Assembly (NCBI GenBank): GCA_012845835.1
Contig: JABAKD010000030.1
Span: forward strand, 6,707,599-6,771,598
DNA length: 64,000 nt
Direction of reading: 5' to 3'
Source of the DNA: Undaria pinnatifida
Taxonomy: Eukaryota > Sar > Phaeophyceae > Laminariales > Alariaceae
A program made the translations under genes and the position numbers. The notes beneath the pieces were generated by a model. That model saw nothing but the letters and a program-made list of their open reading frames with translations, did no database searches and had not been told where the DNA came from. Below, one piece after another: positions 22,856 to 33,449 of this stretch. Within the stretch, counting starts at the first letter, position 1. Each line of letters opens with the position of its first letter.

Positions 22856-23448
22856 TTAAGTTGTGGTTTATTATACCAGCATCGTTTTTTGAGAACTATG
22901 CCTAAATGCGTGCTCTTCGTCTTTTTTGAGAACTATGCGTAAATGCGTGCTCTTCGTCTTTCAGGAATACAAATGTACTTCACATGTTTGCGGTGTGTGC
23001 GTTCAAGTTCCTGCTTCCAGCATGTTTTTTTTGGCACTGCGATCCTTTACATCTTAAGTTGTAGTTTTCCTGTCTCTATCCTTGACAAGCGCGTGCCTGG
23101 TGTTTATGCACTGCGATAATTTATTATTGATGATCGACTTAGAGAGAGCTATTAATAAGTGTACAGGACCTAGGTGCTACCTGAGAGGTGGAAGGATATG
23201 CCAAGCAAGTTCTCCGACGTGCCCATCATGGACTGGGCGAATGGATGATAATAATAAACTCATAATCATAATCGTCTCTATCCTGTACCGTTGTACCATA
23301 TATGGACCTCTTGGCATTTTCAAGTCGCCAGTTGCGCCATTTGTGCTTCTTTTCCGCCTTTCTACTGAATGTCTATTCCTCCTTCCGCAAGCGTAGCGGG
23401 CGGCGCCCAGCCGCCCGCGAGCGAAGCCCTTGTATATATATATATATG
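22856..23448. other. No gene seen; short tandem duplication
   Basis: A block of about 37 bp containing GAGAACTATGC and TAAATGCGTGCTCTTCGTC is tandemly duplicated at about 22887-22960. Otherwise nothing is recognised. Confidence 0.4.
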
Positions 23449-23740
23449 TTTTTTTTTTCACACATCTACTTTCCAGCTTCTGGACAAGACGTGTTCACAG
23501 GTGTCGTCCCTTCTTCCCCCCGGGTCTTGCCTTCAATCTTGATCGCGCAAAGGATTCAGCAATCCCACTGCTCGTCGATGTTTCATCGAGTGTTGCTAAC
23601 TCACGCTCTCGCGTTTTCCGCAAGTCAATTTGTGCCCAAGAAAAAGTTCCCACGAACGAGTATGCACTCGGGGGGATTCAAACTCACGAAACTGACCTAT
23701 ACCAGGCTCGAGGATAACCTGATACGCCACCGGGGCGACC
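23449..23740 (-). mobile_element. tRNA-derived SINE, copy 4
   Basis: Minus-strand copy. The plus strand begins with a T run and CACACATCTACTTTCCAGCTTC and ends CGCCACCGGGGCGACC. It carries the family body and box B in the variant GAGTTTGAATCC. It is preceded by a TA-rich stretch. Confidence 0.9.
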
Positions 23741-23751
23741 GGTTAGTATAT

Positions 23752-24150
23752 AGGAGATACTGTGTACCGCCGCTGCAGACTCCTGATGGGTCTAGAAAAG
23801 CATACCTGGTACCATTCATATAGCATCGCGATCATCAGAAGGGCTGGAGAGGATGATGACGGCGATCGTGACTATGTACATGGAGGATATAAGAGATACT
23901 GTGTACCGCCGCTGCAGACTCCTGATGGGTCTAGAAAAGTATACCTGGTACTATTTATATCGTATCGCGATCGTCAGAACGGCTGGAGAGGGTGATGACG
24001 GCGACCGTGACTGTGTACATGGAGGATACAAGAGATACTGTGTACCGTCGCTGCAGACTCCTGATGGGTCTAGAAAAGTATACCTGGTACTATTTATATC
24101 GTATCGCGATCATCAGAACAGTTGGAGAGGATGATGACGGTGGTCGTGAC
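23752..24150 (+). repeat. Three tandem repeats of about 139 bp
   Basis: The phrase GATACTGTGTACCG recurs at about 23755, 23895 and 24034, each followed by CTGCAGACTCCTGATGGG, a TACCTGGTA palindrome and GGATGATGACGG. The last unit runs into the retrotransposon remnant that follows. Confidence 0.85.
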
Positions 24151-24965
24151 TGCGTGCTCGGCGTTTGGGCTTAGGGTCCCCGAGGCGAAAGCAGAGATCA
24201 TGTGCCTGCCCACCAAAAGGCGGGGGAAGGTGTCGTTCACAATCAATGCAGCCCGCCGATATACAGACCAACAATCGAGTTTGTGTACTTGGGCGGGGCT
24301 ATCACCGCAGACAGGGACCTTAGCATTGAAATAACGCAGTGTCCTCGGAGGGCCTGGGCGTGCTTCCAGTGGTACAAGATGAAATTCGATGTTCGCCCGG
24401 GTGTGCGCTTATGGTTGAGGGTACGGTTGCTGAAAGCCGAGGTGGTCGAGACACTACTTCACGGTTGCATGACGTAGAGCCCGAACAAGCCTGACTATGA
24501 CAGGCTACGACGGGTTCATCACTCCATGCTCCTCCGATGCCTCGGATAGCGGAAACGGAAACGCGACGACAACACCCTATAGTACGCCGACGCGCTTGCC
24601 AAGACAGCTTCCGAGAGTATAGAGGCGATAGTGCGCAAACGGAGGATCTTGTTCGCGGGATTCGTAGCACGTATGGGGGAGGAGCGTCTGCCGCAGAGGA
24701 TGATGTTTGGGGAGCTAATTGGGAGTAAGGGCTACTCAGGGGGGCAACAGAGGACTGGCTGGCTCATCTGAACGAGGATATGTTGGGCTTTGGAATGAAA
24801 TTCGAAGGATGGTGAAAGGCTGCTCAGAAGGCAGGCAGATGGCCTCGACAAGTAGAGGAGAGAGCCGAGTTGTTCATGCGGAAATGACACGAGACGGAGA
24901 GACGCAAAGCTGCGGAGCGACGCGCAAAGGCTGCGGCAGCGCCATCCACCTTCGGCATCTCTAAA
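24120..24965 (+). pseudogene. Non-LTR retrotransposon, degraded C-terminal half of reverse transcriptase
   Basis: Successive frames give a chain typical of LINE polyproteins after the RT active site: SAFGLRVPEAKAEIMCL, then EFVYLGGAITADRDLSIEI (the F/VYLG motif), KAEVVETLLHGCMT, DYDRLRRVHHSMLLRCLG, RRILFAGFVARMGEERLP, and a C-terminal Lys/Arg/Ala-rich end near 24955. Stops and frame changes occur at about 24280, 24475, 24550 and 24790, so it is dead. From memory this chain resembles abundant LINEs of brown algae. Confidence 0.75.
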
Positions 24966-25222
24966 CGGCCGGGGGGAGGCGGGAGGGGGGAGGGGGGGAA
25001 GGGGGGAAGGGGATGGGGGGTGGGGAACGGGGGAAGGGGGGGCGTCTTGCCCAAGAGACTGAAGTCTGGGTCTGGCCATCATCGTCTTGAAATTTGTGGG
25101 GCTTCCAATGGCCGTCACAAGATAGCGTAAGACCGCCCTGACTTATTCGCCTTGTTGCGTTCTCTCCCCAGTGCCATTGATGATGCACTTGCTACCCTTT
25201 ATGAGCCCAATGCCGTCTTTAG
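24966..25222. other. G-rich low-complexity tract and flank
   Basis: From 24966 to about 25050 the plus strand is almost purely G with A and a few T, potentially G-quadruplex forming. No gene. Confidence 0.6.
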
Positions 25223-25769
25223 CAGGGCTTTTCACGGGTCATGACCCGACCCGGGTCGGGTCAAGGGGGTTTCAAAATCTCGCGGGTCGGGTCAGGTCGG
25301 GTCAAAACTTAAAAACCTCACGGGCCGGGTCGGGTCGGGTCAAGAGATTTCAAAATCTCGCGGGTCGGGTCGAGTCGGGTCGGGTCAATAGGCTTCAAAA
25401 TCTCGCGGGTCGGGTCGGGTCGGGTCATGACCCGCGAGATACGGGTCACTCGCGGGTCAAGCCATCATGACCCGCGAGTTGTTCGCGGCTGACCCGTGGG
25501 TCAAACCCGCGGATCTGGCCCGCGGATCCGCCATTTTTAAGCTTATTACAGCTGAGGGCCATTGCGTGCAGGCGCCTCGGGGGTCCGGCCCGCGAATCCG
25601 TAAATAAATTACAAACCTTCCTTCCTACTGCCTATCTCGTGCCGATGTATTGATCATATGTCATCACAGCGTGCAGAACAATCACCAGGCAGTACCCCTA
25701 GCCACTCACTCGTACCAAGGCATACAGCAGTGTGACGCGAATCTCGTACCGGCTGAAGCCGTAACAACA

Positions 25770-26850
25770 GTAGCAGTGTTACGTTACGTCATACCAGTAC
25801 GAAATGTGACCAAACGCAAAAAGGCAAGGAAGGGCAGTCGTCGTCGAAGCAGCAGCAGCAGCACTGGCAGCAGCAAGCAGCAGCAGCAAGCAGCAGCACA
25901 CCCCGGATTCTCGCGGATCGCAGCCCCTGCTGCCGGAGGCGGCTCAGCTAGGCTGCTTGCGGGGGCTGGAGACTGCAAAGATAGAAGACAGATACAGCAG
26001 TAGTAATAGCTAGCTCGATAATTATCATACCAGTGCGAAATGTCACCAAACGTAAAAAAGCAAGAAGAGCAATCGTCGTCGATGCAGCAGCAGCAGCACA
26101 GCAGCAGCACCCTGGCAGCAGCACCAGCAGCAAAAAACGCATTCTCGCGGATCGCAGCCCCTGCTGACAGATCCACCTCCTCAGTTGTGGGCTTGCTGCC
26201 GGAGGCGGCTCAGCTAGGCTGCTTGCGGGGGCTGGAGACTGCACAGATAGAAGATAGATACAGAGGTAATAGTAGCTAGCTTGAGAATTACCATACCAGT
26301 ACGAAATGTGACGAAACGTACAAAAGCAAGAAGAGCAGTCGTCGTCGAAGCAGAAGCAGCAGCAGCAGCAGCAGCAGCACAACAGCAGCAGCACCCTGGC
26401 AGCAGCAAGCACCAGCAGCAGACAACGCATTCTCGCGGATCGCAGCCCCTGCTGACAGATCCACCTCCTCAGTTGTGGGCTTGCTGCCGGAGGCGGCTCA
26501 GCTAGGCTGCTTGCGGGGGCTGGAGACTGCACAGATAGAAGATAGATACAGAGGTAATAGTAGCTAGCTTGAGAATTACCATACCAGTACGAAATGTGAC
26601 GAAACGTACAAAAGCAAGAAGAGCAGTCGTCGTCGAAGCAGAAGCAGCAGCAGCAGCAGCAGCAGCACAACAGCAGCAGCACCCTGGCAGCAGCAAGCAC
26701 CAGCAGCAGACAACGCATCCTCGCGGATCGCAGCCCCTGCTGACAAATCCACCGCCCCAGTTGTGGGCTTGCTGCCGGAGGCGGCTCAGCTAGGTTGCTT
26801 GCCGGGGCCGGAGACTGCACATATAACTAGCTTGCTCGTCGGGTCGGCCG
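25770..26850. repeat. 288-bp minisatellite with CAG-rich core, four units
   Basis: Units near 25770, 26010, 26276 and 26564 share ACGAAATGTGAC, the GTCGTCGTCGAAGCAG block followed by a CAG run, GCGGATCGCAGCCCCTGCTG and the end GAGACTGCAC. The last two complete units are exactly 288 bp apart and nearly identical. Copy 2 of the element has only two units. Confidence 0.85.
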
Positions 26851-26883
26851 GAGACTGCACATATAACTAGCTTGCTCGTCGGG

Positions 26884-26933
26884 TCGCTCGTCGGGTCGAC
26901 ACGGTGGTCTAGCGGTACGGGCATGCCCATGCA
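26884..26933 (+). repeat. tRNA-like segment inside the GGGTC hAT element
   Basis: CACGGTGGTCTAGCGGTACG has a box A-like TGGTCTAGCGG and is followed by a CATGCATGTGGGTTGCGG stretch. The counterpart in copy 2 is at about 29218-29266. No box B or closed cloverleaf. Confidence 0.4.
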
Positions 26934-27019
26934 TGTGGGTTGCGGTTTTTTTCAAATTTTTCGCGCGCACACCACATGACATAATCATCAGCTGCAAAAA
27001 ATGGCTGCAAACATAGCAA

Positions 27020-27686
27020 TACCCCGATGTGGGCCATAGATCTTCATGTTTACAAGATTCGCCCAACGTAAGATCTGTGTACACTGGATGTGGAGACAAA
27101 CGTTGGTTCTGACAATTTCCAAGATTGGAAAATCCACCGAAAAAGGGTGTTTTGTCCCGATCTCAGGCTGAGATCCGGGACAACTGGTTATTTCTTCTCC
27201 AGATGTCGTCTCGAGGTTAGGCCGCAAATTCGCCCCCGCGCGCACACACGCACAAAGCAGCTGCCGCTTGACCCTCGCGCATCTCGGTCGCCATGGTCTG
27301 TGGCGTGTTGTGGCGCTGCGGCGCGTTTGTGTGTGTTTCGGCTTTTCGAAATCGTACAACAACCCCTCTGAAAAATGCCTACCACAATTTTAAGCATTGC
27401 TGTTAGCTTCTGCATCTAGACTCTCTTTTACCAGACAGTGTTTGGAAATGTTACGTCGGCATCTTGATCTTTGGGCGGCGAAACGAATGTCAGGAACATC
27501 TGTGACCTGGATCGGGGTACCATAAACAATGGCCTCAGCCTGTGAGGACGGGACGAAACACCCCTTTCGGTGGATTTCCGATGTTGGAAATTGTCAGAAC
27601 CAACATTCGTCTCCACATGCAGGGTACACAGATCTTACTGTAGGCAAATCTTGTATAGATCAAGATCTATAGCCTACATCGGGGTA
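27020..27686. mobile_element. Fold-back MITE with arms of about 160 bp
   Basis: 27020-27185 and 27530-27686 are inverted copies. Shared landmarks are TACCCCGATGT, AAGATCTGTGTAC, GTTGGTTCTGACAATTTCC and AATCCACCGAAA. The 340-bp centre is unique. No clear target duplication. It lies at the point where GGGTC copy 1 breaks off. Confidence 0.75.
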
Positions 27687-27766
27687 CCAAAACAAACAGC
27701 AGTGGCCTAATCTGGGACAACCTTCGCGCCAAGCACAAGCAAGTAAGGCAACTCGTCTTTAGGCTC

Positions 27767-27990
27767 GGACGTGTGTCGTCTTCACATTAAGTCCGTTCAT
27801 TCTACCCAACGTCCGCAGGACACCCAATGATAGTCCCGAGTCCGCATCCTAGCAGCTGGGGAGATCCTGGTACAAATTCTGTAGTCGCAGCAGCGCTGTG
27901 AAACAGAGAAAGCCAACACAGCAGCAGCTAAATCTGTACCACGTAAACCAGTACTATCCATATGAGTACCTGTGTACCAATCACAAATGA
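27767..27990. repeat. Diverged copy of the 220-bp tandem unit at 5.6-8.4 kb
   Basis: Shares GTCTTCACATTAA, TTCTACCCAAC, the GAGTCCG segment and CTGTGAAACAG in the same order as the units at 5641-8365. Confidence 0.5.
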
Positions 27991-28082
27991 ACACCTCAGG
28001 TACAAAAACAAACTCTACAAATCGAAACGTTTTTCAATTTTTTATGAAATCGAACTCGAACTCGAGGGCAGCCAATCGATAA

Positions 28083-30516
28083 GGCCCGAATTAACTGGGG
28101 CTTTTCACGGGTCATGACCCGACCCGCGGGTCGGGTCAAGGAGGTTTCGAAATCTCGCGGGTCGGGCCGGGTCATTACGTTTTAAAATCTCACGGGTCGG
28201 GTCGGGTCGGGTCATGAGGTTTTAAAGATCTCGCGGGTCGGGTCGGGTCGGGTCAAGAGGTTTCAAAATCTCGCGGGTCGGGTCGGGTCATGAGGTTTTC
28301 AAAATCTCGCGGGTCGGGTCGGGTCATGACCCGCGAGATACGGGTCACTGGGTCAAGCCATCATGACCCGCGAGTTGTTTTGGGCTGACCCGCGGGTCAA
28401 ACCCGCGGATCTAGCCCGCGGATCCGCCTTTTTCAAACTTACAGCTGAGAGCCATTGATGCCGTGATGGCGCCCCGCGGGTCGGGCCCGCGGGTCCGCAA
28501 ATAAAATACAAACATTTCCGCTTCCTGCCTCCCTCGTGCCGATGCTCCGATCATACAATGTCATCACAGCATGCAGAACAATCACCAGGCAGTACCCCTA
28601 CCTACTCGTACCAAGGCATACAGCAGTGTGACGCAAATCCCGTTCCTGCTGAAGCCGTAACAACAGCAGTAATATTACGGTCATACCAGTACGACATGTG
28701 ACCAGACGTAAAAAGGCAAGGAAGGGCAGTCGTCGTCGAAGCAGCAGCAGCAGCAGCACCGGCAGCAGCAAGCACCAGCAGCAGACCCCGGATTCTCGCG
28801 GATCGCAGCCCCTGCTGACAGACCCACCGCCCCAGTTGTGGGCTTGCTGCCGGCGGCGACTCAGCTAGGCTGCTTGCCGGGGCTGGAGACTGCACAGATA
28901 AAGGATATATAGATACAGCAGTAGTAGCTAGCTCGATAATTATCATATCAGTACGGAATGTGACGAAACGTAAAAAAGCAAGAAGAGCAGTCGTCGTCGA
29001 AGCAGCAGCAGCAGCAGCAGCACAGCAGCAGCACCCTGGCAGCAGCAAGCACCAGCAGCAGACAACGCATCCTCGCGGGTCGCAGCCCCTGCGGACAGAT
29101 CCACCGCCTCAGTTGTGGGCTTGCTGCCGGAGGCGGCTCAGCGAGGCTGCTTGGCGGGGCCAGAGATTGCACTTATAACTTATAACTAGCTGTCTCGTCG
29201 GGTCGCTCGTCGGGTCGACCCGGTGGTCTAGCGGTACGGACATGCCCATGCATGTGGGTTGCGGTTTCTTTCCAATTTTTCGCGCGCATACCACATGACA
29301 TGATCATCAGCTGCAATCAATGCCGGTAAAAAACCCAGAGAACACGACATATACTAGGAAAAGTACGAGGAACCAAGGACCAATCAACCGACCAAGGTAT
29401 ATATGCTTTGACCCGTGACTTTTCGACTTTGACCCGTGAGAAATGTCACGGGTCAAGTCGACCTGACCCGCATGAAACCCGCATCTCGCGGGTCACCCGA
29501 ATTGTGGCGGGTCGGGTCCGGTCGGGCTAGGAGGATTTTAAAACCTCGCGGGTCGGGTCGGGTCGGGTCGGGTCAGGAGGTTTTCAAAATCTCGCGGGTG
29601 GGGTCGGGTCGGGTCGGGTCGGGTCGGGTCGGGTCAGGAGGTTTTCAAAATCTCGCGGGTGGGGTCGGGTCGGGTCAGGAGGTTTTCCAAATTTCGCGGG
29701 TCGGGTCGGGTCGGGTCGGGTCAAGACGTCTCGAAAATTTCACGGGTCGGGTCGGGTCACGACCCGACCCGACCCGCGAGATTTGACCCGACCCGTGAAA
29801 AGCCCTGGAGTTAACGAGGAATTTGCCAAATCGAAATTCGCTTTTTTTCTAGAATTGAATGTAATTTGCATCTGATTGGTCAACAAAATGAATCACCAAG
29901 CAGGCATTCTCAGAATTATTACAAAAAATCAAATTCAACAAAGTGAAGCAAGACTTTCTCGATCGAATTTAGTCGAAAATCGAAATTCAATTCGGGGAGT
30001 TTGTCCACCAAGACATGGCTTGTTCTGTGTAACCGAAGCCGGTCATGGGATTTGATGTCATGTCGCCGGCTGATTGAGAGGCGAGAAGCCACCATTGCGA
30101 GAGGTAGGACCACCGGAGCAGCCGCAACGCGACCTCCGAAGGTCCTCAGCACAGCGTAGACCGCCTGCGACGCTTTGAAAACAATCGAGACCGCCGCAAA
30201 CCCAGGTTTTCGTCGCCCTGCACCTCGAAAGTTACACGACCAATTACCACATATGATGACTTCGCTCAGAAGTTCGACCGCCATATCCCCGTCGCTACTG
30301 CCCGTGTCGGGCGGCGGGGTGGCGCCAGCCCATCCAAGAGACGCCTAGAGCCATTGCCTCCTAGCCGTTACCGGCCAAAACAATCTGCCGCTAGCCGCTG
30401 CGCTCCGGGGAGGACGCGAGCCATCGCTCGCCTCGGTCGTTGCCCACGGGTGTTCGTTGACCTTTTTGCGTTTGTTTATTTTTTTTTGTTCTAGAATGCA
30501 ATACGCCGTTCCTTGA
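28083..30516 (-). repeat. Repeat R, copy 2 (minus), split by a hAT-like element
   Basis: The end GGCCCGAATTAAC (28083-28095) and the remainder 29808-30516 are one repeat R copy in minus orientation, separated by the insertion 28096-29807. Its far end stops at CCTTGAGATGG, next to copy 3, without a recognisable terminus. Copies 2 and 3 form a large inverted repeat. Confidence 0.8.
28096..29807. mobile_element. hAT-like element, GGGTC motif family, copy 2 (complete)
   Basis: The left end TGGGGCTTTTCACGGGTC pairs with the right end (reverse complement CAGGGCTTTTCACGGGTC) with two transitions at the tip. Flanking 8-mers are GAATTAAC (28088-28095) and GAGTTAAC (29808-29815), 7 of 8. The intact sequence CGAATTAACGA at the same place in other R copies shows the empty site. 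Both subterminal regions (28105-28400, 29440-29800) are arrays of GGGTC/GACCC. No transposase is encoded. Confidence 0.88.
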
Positions 30517-30522
30517 GATGGA

Positions 30523-31437
30523 GGGCCCAGATTAACGAAGAGCACGCAAAATCGTAATTCGATTTTTTTTTTAATACCATGAAAAATACACGAAAAATTA
30601 AACTTTGGTTCTTATCAAGGAACGGCGTAGTGAGTTCTAGGAAACAAAAAAATTAAAAAACGCAAAAGGGTCAACGAACACCCGTGGGCAACGACGCAGG
30701 CGAGCGATGGCTCGCGTCCTTCCCGGAGCGCCGCGGCTAGCGGTAGATTGTTTTTGCCGGCAGCGGCTAGGAGGCTATGGCTTTAGGCGTCTTTTGGATG
30801 GGCTGGCGCCACCCCGCCGCCCGACACGGACAGCAGCGACGCGGATATAGCGGTCGAACTTCTGAGCGAAGTCATCGTCATGTGGTAGTTGGTCGTGTAA
30901 CTTTCGAGGTGCAGGGCGACGAAAACCTGGGTTTGCGGCGGTCTCGATTGTTTTCGAAGCGTCGCAGGTGGTCTACGCTGTGCTAAGGACCTTCGGAGGC
31001 CGCGTTGCGGCTGCTCCGGTGGTCCTACCTCTCGCACATGGTGGCTTCTCGCCTCTCAATCAGCCGACTACATTGCACCAAATCGCGTGGCCGGCTTCGG
31101 TTACACAGAACAAGCCATGTCTAGGTGGACAAACTCCCCAAATTGAATTTCGATTTTCGACTAAATTCGACCGAGAAAGTCTTTTTTTACTTCTTTTGTT
31201 GAATTTGATGTTTCGTACTAATTATGAGAATGCCTGCTTGGTGATTCATTTTGTTACCCACTCAGAGGCAAATTACATTCAATTCTAAAAAAAACGAATT
31301 TCGATTTGGCAAGTTTCTCGTTAATTCGGGTCCTGATAAGAAGCAGAGTAGAATTTTTCGTGTATTTTTCGTGAAATTGACAGAAAAAAATCGAATCACG
31401 ATTGTCGATTTTCCGTGCTTTTCGTTAATCTGGGCCC
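30523..31437 (+). repeat. Repeat R, copy 3
   Basis: Ends are GGGCCCAGATTAACGAA and its near-perfect inverse TTCGTTAATCTGGGCCC. About 100 bp inside the right end is an extra internal terminus (CTCGTTAATTCGGGTCC) equal to the end of copies 1 and 2. Arms of copies 2 and 3 face each other with the centre near 30520. Confidence 0.75.
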
Positions 31438-32067
31438 ATAGCGCAGGTTCCATTGTTTCAAGTCACATTTGTGCCTTGCTACTCGATCTGCCAGTTAGCT
31501 TCTGCTTTCCATCGACAGCGGTACGGCTGACCCCCCCGCCCCCCTCTCCCCGTCGCAAAATAACCAATAACCACTGCTGTAGTCGTCGTACAGAGTGCGT
31601 AGCCGAAAATAAAGAACATGGGGGAGAGCCAGCAGAGCCAGTGGCAGGTTGGACCATGAGAAAATGCGAACAGGTTGGGACTGTCATGCTATACTATTTC
31701 GTAGGTCTCGTCGGCTGTGCCCGTACTACTTTTTACTGCTGTACATAAAAGTGGTCCGGCGCGGTTGTGAAATGTGCGCAAGGGGGGCAGCCGCGTACGG
31801 CAGACAGGCGTGCACCGATGTAAAACATGAAGGAACAGCAGCAGCAAGTCGGCAGCGGCAGCGGCAGCGGCCAGCGTCAGCTGCAGAAGCAACGACCAAC
31901 ACAAACAAGAACAGACACACACCACATCCAAACCAGACCTAGATATTCACATATACGCCCGGAAATATAAAGATCGTTTAATATTTATATTAGTATTATA
32001 ACGATGCTTATAGCTAAAGGACATACCTGGTATTGGTAATCATCTACGGCTGAACTCACTCGTGTAC
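31438..32067. other. No gene seen; start of the proposed Argonaute first intron
   Basis: Contains CAG/GGC triplet-rich sequence at about 31830-31890 and AT-rich sequence at 31960-32010. No further minus-strand exon is visible immediately after the RGG exon. Confidence 0.4.
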
Positions 32068-32316
32068 GCGAGGCACGTTGCGGAAGCGGGCATCCTCCTG
32101 GCCTCCGCCGAAGCGGCCGCCACCACCTCTGCCACCTCCACGGCCGCCTCCCCTGAAGTCACCGCCTCGGCCGCCTCCCCTGAAGTCACCGCCTCGGCCG
32201 CCTCCTCTCCCACCACCCCTGAAGTCACCGCGACCCCCACCCCCCCCGCCCCTGTAGTCACCGCGGCCGCCCCCGCGACCACCACCTCTCCCGCGTCCTC
32301 GGCCGCGGTCGGACAT
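32068..32316 (-). CDS. RGG-rich N-terminal exon, probably Argonaute exon 1
   Basis: ATG at 32314-32316 opens a frame of 83 codons made almost only of Arg, Gly, Asp and Phe (MSDRGRGRGRGGGRGGGR, GDFRGGG repeats), ending GQEDARFRNVPR. RGG/RG tracts at the N-terminus are common in Argonautes, including oomycete ones, and serve as methyl-arginine docking sites; fibrillarin and GAR1 also have them. If the GTACAC donor after codon 83 is used, the phase is 0 and it joins VDEIILPHRP of the exon at 1665. A stronger-looking donor GTGAGT lies 8 bases further but gives another phase and would need an extra exon. Unspliced, the frame stops three codons later. The link across 30 kb is inference. Confidence 0.55.
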
Positions 32317-33263
32317 GATTTGAACCCTGGATCAGGAGTACTTGATCAAACAAAGGTGCTGATGGCAACGGTTGGTGGTAGGCGCCTGTGGCGATGATAA
32401 AACGCGAAGTAAGAGGTAGGGAGAGATAGGAGTGGGAGGATGAGCGGTGCAGAACCACGCAACGGGTTGATCTTGCGTGCTTGCGCTGTGTATACTTTCT
32501 GAAAAGCAAGGCAAGTCGTTTCATCGACGAAAACCACGAAAAAAAAACAATTTAGTTTTACTATACGACAAAAATCTCCAGTCTATTTCTTCATCTTTGT
32601 CATGTGTTGTGTTACCGTCGTGCTTCTTCGTGAGTGGTTTGAAGTGGTTTGATTTGCACGAAAAAAAAACGGGTGCACAGCGAACTGCGAACGGCATCTT
32701 TACCGGTATATTGTCCGACAAGCGCCCTACACCGACTTCAGCGATTGAGCGAGCGGCGGATAAACCGAGGGAGGCGATCAATGGTCACGGGCGCCATGCT
32801 ATCGCCACCTGGTCTTGTCTCACCTTCTTGATCTACGCTGTAGGCAGAAGGTTGATATTGCTGCCCTCCTGTTTTTTTTTCACATGCCTCCGACAGGCAC
32901 CGTCATGAATGTTTTCGCAAAGGCGTGTATGACAAGGGATATACGACGTAATACCCCCTACTTTTGGAGGGTTGGTGATCGGCCTTCCCCGTTGTGAATG
33001 TCCAACAACAGTTTGTTAGTAGGGAGCACTGCAAAACGTGCTTGGTTGTACACGCGCAGGAATCGACGGGTGGACGCTTTTTCCGACCTCCCGCACAGGT
33101 TTTACACGAGGGAGCTGCTGTTATCTACCCGGCTGCTGTGGCGGTCGTTCTGTCTCCGAAAGACAGAGAAGAATCCCCGGTTGTTCTAGACCGCGCACTA
33201 CCCAGAAATAGAAGGCACACACACTCCACGAGGTGGTGATCGTGATTCCACGTTGAGCCCACC
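32317..33263. promoter_or_regulatory. Shared divergent upstream region of the RGG exon and DNAJA genes
   Basis: 947 bp separate the two start codons, which point away from each other. I see no TATA box in a convincing position and no clear heat-shock element (no three adjoining nGAAn units), though scattered TTC/GAA pairs occur at 32500-32660. The DNAJA start has CCACC directly before ATG. Confidence 0.45.
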
Positions 33264-33449
33264 ATGTTTTTCGGAGGCTCGCCGTTCGAGCAGTTCGGAG
33301 GGGGGATGCCCGGGGGCGATGGAGGTGGTGGCGGCCGTCGCGGACCCGCGCCCGACGTGGACACCACCGAGCTTTACCAGATCCTTGACATCGAGAAGGA
33401 GGCGTCGGAAAATGACATCAAGAAGGCTTACCGGAAACTAGCGCTGAAG
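33264..33449 (+). CDS. DNAJA exon 1
   Basis: 62 codons: a Gly-rich N-terminal extension of about 30 residues, longer than in Ydj1, then helices I and II of the J domain ([22 protein letters not shown]). Donor GTGAGG. The next intron (3,460 bp) splits the domain right before the HPD loop. Confidence 0.93.

Larger units (their letters stand above)
25223..26999 (+). mobile_element. hAT-like element, GGGTC motif family, copy 1 (right end lost)
   Basis: Begins CAGGGCTTTTCACGGGTC, the same terminus as found at the end of copy 2. It is followed by arrays of GGGTCGGGTC broken by TTTCAAAATCTCGC spacers, then a shared interior. The end is interrupted at about 27000 next to a fold-back element, and no right terminus is visible, so the target duplication cannot be checked. 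The interior holds four direct repeats rich in CAG triplets. Long frames here, including a 290-codon one on the minus strand, are repeat artefacts. Confidence 0.75.

Noticed and set aside
25948-26820. 290-codon minus-strand repeat protein
   Set aside because: It is the CAG-rich minisatellite of a non-coding hAT-like element; the frame exists only because 288 is divisible by three.
25223-29807. GGGTC arrays as a CRISPR or satellite array
   Set aside because: The repeat unit is five bases without regular spacers, and the arrays are bounded by transposon termini.
32317-33263. Heat-shock elements in the DNAJA upstream region
   Set aside because: Scattered TTC and GAA triplets occur, but no three adjoining inverted nGAAn units.
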